A stretch of DNA of 19,155 bases, taken from contig CAZXWS010000012.1 in assembly GCA_964644605.1 (NCBI GenBank), positions 1-19,155 on the forward strand. The letters run 5' to 3'. Below the pieces are notes generated by a model. That model ran no database searches and was not told the origin of the DNA. It saw only the letters and a list, made by a program, of their open reading frames with translations. Both the position numbers and the translations under genes were made by a program. The DNA is from CAZLAJ01 sp964644605. GTDB lineage: Bacteria > Patescibacteriota > Microgenomatia > UBA1406 > GWC2-37-13. Shown one piece after another: positions 15,104 through 19,155 of this stretch (positions are counted from its first letter, which is position 1; each line of letters opens with the position of its first letter).

Positions 15104-17374
15104 TTATTCTTTCAGCAACTCAATAAAGAATATTTTATCTGCTGATAGATTTGTATTATAGATGATCTGTTTATTTTTGACAAGCGGAGTGAAGTTTTGA
15201 TTTACAACATGAATTGTATCTGGAATCGTGGTGTTTAGAGTGAGATCGTTATTTGTGGACCCTATTTGTTTTTGTATGACGAGCTGGTAAATTCCTTCAC
15301 CGCGTTTTAGTTGATCATCGAGTTGATAATTAATTTCTAAGGTCGTAACTTCTTTTGGTTTTATGATAAGTGACATACCTAAACGTGTCAGATCTGTATT
15401 AGATTGATCAATATCATCGATTTGTACACCATCTCTCGTAATGCTTTTTACTCCTGAATTACGGGGAAGATATATTTGGAAGTAATTATGGTACGATCCT
15501 CCTGGATAAACATCTGAAGGTGCATCGTTTTTGAATGTTATAAGGAGACGGTGTTTTATAGTACCGTTGCTATCAATTGCAGTTCTTAATTCCATGCGTC
15601 GACTTATAAAAAAATTAGCTTTATTCCCTCCAACATTTGCGTCTACAGGAAATACATAATCTGTTATACAGTTAGCACTGTTATTGCTGCACTGAGGTTT
15701 AATCTGTCTACCTGCCCAGTAATAGGAATCGAAAACTTCCTGTACATGAGGATCATCACTATAAAAAACCATTTGTTTTTCATCAAAAGATTTTTTTGTA
15801 CTTTTGAGTATATCTTTCAAAGAAGCTGTCTCTAGATTGATAAACAATGCCCGTGCTAATGATGCAAGAAAACTTTTCTTTTGTATTGAACCTGGGAAAA
15901 AATCTTTTTCCGCGTAATACTGAGTTTTGATGTAGAAATTTTTATCGTTTACCTCTTCTTTAAAATCGGGAAGATAAATACTTGGGAAAGCAGATAATAG
16001 ATTTTGTACGGCAGATGTAGTAAGGAGAAGTGCTCCCGAAAAATTTCTTTCGTTCATCTCTCTATCGAGGAAAAATTTTGCTTGCGTATAGTTTTCCAGA
16101 AAATCAGGTGAAAAAGCAGAATCGCGCAGAAACCAATGCTCGACATTCAAATATTTTTTAATGGGCTCGGGAGGTTCAATATGAGCTTTTAATTGTCCAT
16201 CAGCATCATATACATCATAGATAGTGATAGGATCAATAGTGTAATTATGTACTTTTACGATACCAAAGGATCCAATAAACCCACCACCAGGACGCAGTTC
16301 CATATTGTTGGCAAAAATAAGTAAGTATTTTTTTTCAGTACCTTTGGCAAATATACTATCGCTTTGTTCTAAAATACGCCGACCTTTCGCAAGTAATTCA
16401 AGCATTACACTGATGTCATCTTTTAATTTAGTTGATTCTTTGGAGTACGAAGGGATTTTTTGTTGAATTTCAGAAAGGTCACTCTCTAATGTCGTGGTAT
16501 CCGATTTCAATTGATTAAGTCGAAGCAAAAGCTGTGTCATATCTTCAGAGTTTTTCTCTCGTTTTAAAAACAAACCGCTGATTTGCTCACTATTTTTTTC
16601 AACATTAATCACTGTCGATATTGCATGTTGAGCACGCTCATTAATTGCGATGATATTATCGGGGAGAATAGCAAGTGAAAATAGGAGCAATGTAGCATGT
16701 GGGAGAGGATAAAACTTTTTTGTGATGATTAAGTCACTTGATCCTTGTCCTAAATATTTTTCTGCTTCATCAAGTTTGCCTTCTTGGATTTTTTTAATTG
16801 CTTTATAAGTATCATACGATGAAAAGACTAAAAACGGTAAAAAAATAAGATGAAAAATCCCGATCACAAATACCGCTAGCAATAATAATTTTTTAAATTT
16901 AAAATTCTTTTTGACATGATGTTTAATTGTGGGGTGGCGTTTTGGTTTTTTTTTCGAAGAAAGCCCAGTCCTCATATTTAATACAACTTCTTTATTGGGC
17001 GAAAATGAAAACCACAGCAGCCTTTCTATCGTTGATTCGTTTGTATCTTCTTCATCCAAAAGAATTATTTTAATATCCTCAATTTTTTTTAATTGTATTT
17101 CCCGAACGAAATTATTAATCGTCGTGTTCTGTGCATGAGAAATGAATGAAATGTTTTTATACTCGGTTTTAAGTGCCACTTTACAGGCATGTATATCATC
17201 AACAATAAAAATATGATCAAAGTAATCAAGGTTTTTGGGAATATCAGGAGATATATACACTTGAGCGTTATATTGCAATAAAAATTTTTTGAGTTGTTGA
17301 CTCAGTATTTGATCTTTTTTATTCACTATCAGTAGAGGTTGAGCTTTTTCGACCGACTCTGTTTTTAGATACAT
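15104..17374 (-). CDS. DUF4012 domain membrane protein with N-terminal alpha/beta domain
   Basis: A 756-residue protein. Residues 13-125 alternate hydrophobic strands and helices (PLLIVNKK, HIFIVDD, ISFISHA, IKIILLDEED), like an eroded Rossmann or receiver-type fold with no recognisable glycine loop. A strongly basic stretch (141-162) precedes a membrane helix (about 163-186). A shorter hydrophobic segment lies near 224-240, and a helical/coiled-coil region spans about 255-335. The DUF4012 core follows, with the family signature ELRPGGGFIGSFG (359-371) and RDSAFSPDF (417-425). The remainder looks beta-rich and extracytoplasmic. DUF4012 proteins are abundant in CPR genomes and actinobacteria and are thought to act at the cell surface; no reaction is established. 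It heads the unit DUF4012-rplY and is divergent from thpR. Confidence 0.88.
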   Translation of the reverse strand: MYLKTESVEKAQPLLIVNKKDQILSQQLKKFLLQYNAQVYISPDIPKNLDYFDHIFIVDDIHACKVALKTEYKNISFISHAQNTTINNFVREIQLKKIEDIKIILLDEEDTNESTIERLLWFSFSPNKEVVLNMRTGLSSKKKPKRHPTIKHHVKKNFKFKKLLLLAVFVIGIFHLIFLPFLVFSSYDTYKAIKKIQEGKLDEAEKYLGQGSSDLIITKKFYPLPHATLLLFSLAILPDNIIAINERAQHAISTVINVEKNSEQISGLFLKREKNSEDMTQLLLRLNQLKSDTTTLESDLSEIQQKIPSYSKESTKLKDDISVMLELLAKGRRILEQSDSIFAKGTEKKYLLIFANNMELRPGGGFIGSFGIVKVHNYTIDPITIYDVYDADGQLKAHIEPPEPIKKYLNVEHWFLRDSAFSPDFLENYTQAKFFLDREMNERNFSGALLLTTSAVQNLLSAFPSIYLPDFKEEVNDKNFYIKTQYYAEKDFFPGSIQKKSFLASLARALFINLETASLKDILKSTKKSFDEKQMVFYSDDPHVQEVFDSYYWAGRQIKPQCSNNSANCITDYVFPVDANVGGNKANFFISRRMELRTAIDSNGTIKHRLLITFKNDAPSDVYPGGSYHNYFQIYLPRNSGVKSITRDGVQIDDIDQSNTDLTRLGMSLIIKPKEVTTLEINYQLDDQLKRGEGIYQLVIQKQIGSTNNDLTLNTTIPDTIHVVNQNFTPLVKNKQIIYNTNLSADKIFFIELLKE

Positions 17375-17392
17375 ATATCTTTATTGTATAAT
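17364..17392 (+). promoter_or_regulatory. thpR promoter
   Basis: TTTAGA (17364-17369), a 17-base spacer and a perfect TATAAT (17387-17392) precede thpR. The -10 ends 14 bases before the ATG at 17407, giving a predicted leader of about eight bases with no Shine-Dalgarno. The -35 lies inside the first codons of the divergent DUF4012 gene. Confidence 0.55.
17383..17388 (-). promoter_or_regulatory. Candidate -10 of the DUF4012-rplY unit, overlapping the thpR -10
   Basis: Minus-strand TACAAT (17388-17383) lies eight bases before the DUF4012 ATG (17374) and shares two bases with the plus-strand TATAAT of thpR. Initiation would begin next to the ATG. No convincing -35 is seen. Simultaneous use of both promoters would be sterically impossible. 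Confidence 0.4.
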
Positions 17393-17406
17393 GTATAGAC
17401 TTAACT

Positions 17407-17952
17407 ATGCGTTACTTTCTTGGTATTGATCTCCCAGTAGAGACAAAAAAAAATATAACTCGTCAATTGAAAGATTTTCGAAAAGATTATCCGTATTTCA
17501 GCTATGTAAATGAAGATAACTATCATATTACGCTCCATTATTTAGGGGATGATTTTCAAGAGGATAAAGTCAAATCAGCAGTTGAAAACGTTGTCTATGA
17601 TATACCTGCCTTCCAGCTCTATGCCAATACTGGCGATATATTTATAAACTACAAAATTACGATGTTTATAACGTTTCATCGAGAAAAAACATTAGATACA
17701 TTAGTTCAGGGTATACGTGAGCAACTTCAAGTTACGGATCAAAAAAAATTTGTTCCACACTTGACCTTTGCACGATATAAGCTTCCTTCTAAACAACAGT
17801 ATTTACTAGTAAAAAAACGACTTGAGCAAATGGAATTTGAGTTCCATTTTGATGTAAATCGTATCTATCTTTATGAAAGCATAGAAACGCGTAATCAGCC
17901 TATTTATGAAAAGAAAGCAGAGTTTAGTTTAGTGAGCAGAGAAAATGGTTAA
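17407..17952 (+). CDS. thpR: RNA 2',3'-cyclic phosphodiesterase (2H phosphoesterase, LigT-like)
   Basis: A 181-residue protein, the usual length for ThpR/LigT. It has the two HxT[L/F] motifs of the 2H phosphoesterase superfamily: HITL (residues 40-43) and HLTF (118-121). These provide the paired catalytic histidines and threonines that open 2',3'-cyclic phosphates on RNA ends. The N-terminal RYFLGIDLP and the LYESI strand near the C-terminus also fit the family. It is a soluble cytoplasmic enzyme with no visible partner gene in the window. The last 24 bases overlap the end of the convergent small membrane protein gene. The physiological substrate in bacteria is not settled; the catalytic motifs are intact, so activity is expected. 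Confidence 0.95.
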   Translation: MRYFLGIDLPVETKKNITRQLKDFRKDYPYFSYVNEDNYHITLHYLGDDFQEDKVKSAVENVVYDIPAFQLYANTGDIFINYKITMFITFHREKTLDTLVQGIREQLQVTDQKKFVPHLTFARYKLPSKQQYLLVKKRLEQMEFEFHFDVNRIYLYESIETRNQPIYEKKAEFSLVSRENG

Positions 17953-18216
17953 GTATCCATGTATGCTGGCTTGATACAGCAGCACTTCGATTAACAGTAT
18001 CGTACTGATTAATATAACGCTTTTTTTAAAGTCTGCAAGAAAATGACTTCGAATTATTTGTTCTTCTGAATTGACGTACGAGGAAGAAGATGATTTAGTA
18101 GAAATACTATTTTTTTGTGTGTCTGTCGATGAGTCGCGATTTACTTCTATTCGAGAAGTCTGGTTGAGACGTCGTTGAGCAGCTCGGATTTTTTCCTGTT
18201 TAGTCTTTTTTGCCAT
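17929..18216 (-). CDS. Small single-pass membrane protein with basic N-terminus
   Basis: A 95-residue protein. It starts MAKKTKQEKIRAAQRRL, a basic amphipathic segment, continues with a Ser/Thr-rich, probably unstructured region (about 28-50), and ends with one membrane helix (about 65-84) and a short external tail. N-in orientation is expected from the flanking Lys residues. I know no function. From memory, small proteins with this layout (MAKKxKxEKI start and one C-terminal helix) occur in CPR genomes. I judge it real rather than a shadow because of its composition, its -10-like TATGAT (18233-18228) eleven bases before the ATG, and the fact that only 24 bases overlap thpR, tail to tail. Confidence 0.72.
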   Translation of the reverse strand: MAKKTKQEKIRAAQRRLNQTSRIEVNRDSSTDTQKNSISTKSSSSSYVNSEEQIIRSHFLADFKKSVILISTILLIEVLLYQASIHGYLTIFSAH

Positions 18217-18227
18217 ACAGTATTTCT

Positions 18228-18233
18228 ATCATA
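18228..18233 (-). promoter_or_regulatory. Candidate -10 for the small membrane protein gene
   Basis: Minus-strand TATGAT ends eleven bases before the ATG at 18216, giving a leader of about five bases. A TTGTCC lies 19 bases upstream of it, a poorly spaced partial -35. This is weak evidence. Confidence 0.35.
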
Positions 18234-18264
18234 TCAATTGTAAAAAGTAAACGGACAAACTCTA

Positions 18265-18293
18265 TTGACACGTATTTAATTAACTCTTAGAAT
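18265..18293 (+). promoter_or_regulatory. Near-consensus sigma70-type promoter for the DUF3048 gene
   Basis: A perfect TTGACA (18265-18270), a 17-base spacer containing the palindrome TTAATTAA (18276-18283), and TAGAAT (18288-18293, five of six). A start near 18300 would give a leader of roughly 37 bases. This is the only transcription start in the window predicted to have an appreciable leader. That leader is pyrimidine-rich just before the ATG and shows no Shine-Dalgarno. Confidence 0.75.
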
Positions 18294-18336
18294 TAACAGT
18301 ACTCATTACCGTTCATTATTAATCTTTTTCTATATT

Positions 18337-19155
18337 ATGGTAAATAAACCGGTTACATTTTTATTAGTAATAATTGCCTTTGTTATTTCTGCTGTGGGCT
18401 CTTATTTTTATTTTGGTCAAGGAGCAGTACACTATCTATCAGCAGTCAAGTATCAAGCACCGGTAGGGAATAATGCTTCCAGTGACACCCCAGTAGATAC
18501 AGGTGAACCTAAAACTGAAGAATGTCCGATAAATGGAGCTATGTATGGGAAGTCACAAAAAGAAAAATGGGACAAGCGAAGACCACTTGGGATAATGATT
18601 GAAAATCATAAAGAAGCTCGACCTCAGTCTGGTATTTCATCGGCGGATGTAGTGTATGAAGCGGTGGCTGAAGGTGGTATTACACGCACACTAGACATTT
18701 TTTATTGTCAAGATGCTCCTTATGTTGGTCCTGTAAGGTCGGCGAGAATGCATTTTATGAAAATGCTTCGTGAGTATGGTAATTATCCATTATATGCTCA
18801 TGTAGGAGGCGCGAACTGCGATGAAGAAACAGGGTCAGGTTGCAAAAATGGGGCTAAGGCTGATGCTTTAGGGACTATTAATAAACTAGGATGGGCTGGG
18901 TATAACGATATGAACCAGTTTAGTGTACCATTCCCGGTCTATTACAGAGATCCCGATAGATTGCCTAATCGTGCGACAGAACATACTGTATATTCTTCAA
19001 CCCAAAAATTATGGACCTATGCAGCGCAGAAAAGAAATTTAACAAATGTAGATAGTAAAGGTGTCTCGTGGGATACAACTTTTACACCATGGAAATTTCA
19101 GGATGATGCTGCATCCTCAAGTCGCGGTACGGTAAACACTATTCAATTCGGATTT
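18337..19155 (+). CDS. DUF3048 domain (YerB-like) exported protein, partial at right edge
   Basis: The frame is open from the ATG at 18337 to the window end, 273 codons, so the C-terminal part is missing. An N-terminal membrane anchor or signal segment (about residues 5-27) precedes a short linker rich in Asp, Thr, Pro and Glu (45-62). The DUF3048 domain then follows, with RRPLGIMIENH (81-91), ARPQSGISSADVVYEA (94-109), GGITR (113-117), the signature GPVRSAR (131-137) and an EHT (215-217). It is expected on the outer face of the membrane. DUF3048 has no established reaction; B. subtilis YerB is a member. Cysteines C63, C124, C161 and C169 lie in the exported part and could form disulfides. 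The gene is monocistronic as far as can be seen and has a near-consensus promoter. Confidence 0.88.
   Translation, partial: MVNKPVTFLLVIIAFVISAVGSYFYFGQGAVHYLSAVKYQAPVGNNASSDTPVDTGEPKTEECPINGAMYGKSQKEKWDKRRPLGIMIENHKEARPQSGISSADVVYEAVAEGGITRTLDIFYCQDAPYVGPVRSARMHFMKMLREYGNYPLYAHVGGANCDEETGSGCKNGAKADALGTINKLGWAGYNDMNQFSVPFPVYYRDPDRLPNRATEHTVYSSTQKLWTYAAQKRNLTNVDSKGVSWDTTFTPWKFQDDAASSSRGTVNTIQFGF

Overview
The window is AT-rich bacterial chromosome, read with the standard bacterial code (TGA is used as a stop, for example in the ATGA overlap at 1337-1340). Gene content points to a Candidate Phyla Radiation (Patescibacteria) genome, possibly Microgenomates-like. The reasons are an IF-2 that starts directly at its G domain, a NusA with a shortened N-terminal domain, a long DUF4012 membrane protein, a DUF3048 protein, a short Lys-rich single-pass membrane protein, dense packing with overlapping genes, and many polytopic GT-C-type glycosyltransferases. 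The lineage is inferred from these traits. No rRNA or other phylogenetic marker was compared.

Region 1 (1-5066, minus strand) is a tight operon read right to left. It encodes a GT2 glycosyltransferase, a DUF2079 membrane protein, a GT-C-like membrane protein and a PTPS_related membrane protein that runs off the left edge. The genes overlap or are at most 12 bases apart. Region 2 (5092-6573, plus strand) is an ArnT/GT39-like transferase, divergent from the operon across only 25 bases. Region 3 (6580-9559, minus strand) is a second GT39-like transferase followed by a Wzx-type flippase, with its own extended -10 promoter. Together these seven genes look like a surface glycan or glycoprotein assembly module: lipid-linked sugar made in the cytoplasm, flipped, then transferred on the outer face by GT-C enzymes.

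Region 4 (9592-14239, minus strand) is an information-processing operon, nusA - infB - degenerate DHH protein - rmuC. It resembles the widespread nusA-infB-rbfA-nrnA order, but rbfA, rimP, ylxR and ylxQ are absent from it. Region 5 (14240-14408) holds a nusA promoter and two related GC-rich hairpins. Region 6 (14409-17374, minus strand) is a DUF4012 membrane protein followed by ribosomal protein L25. Region 7 (17407-19155) holds thpR, a convergent overlapping small membrane protein gene, and a DUF3048 gene that runs off the right edge and has the most consensus-like promoter of the window.

The most striking theme is gene expression. No gene here has a convincing Shine-Dalgarno sequence. Several transcription-unit starts place a -10 hexamer only about 6-14 bases before the ATG, predicting leaderless or nearly leaderless mRNAs. 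Two divergent gene pairs pack both -10 boxes into one overlapping, partly palindromic element. The unusual IF-2, the shortened NusA and a DHH-fold protein that appears to have lost its metal site lie in the same window. No CRISPR array, mobile element, tRNA or rRNA gene was seen. No gene-free stretch exceeds 300 bases.
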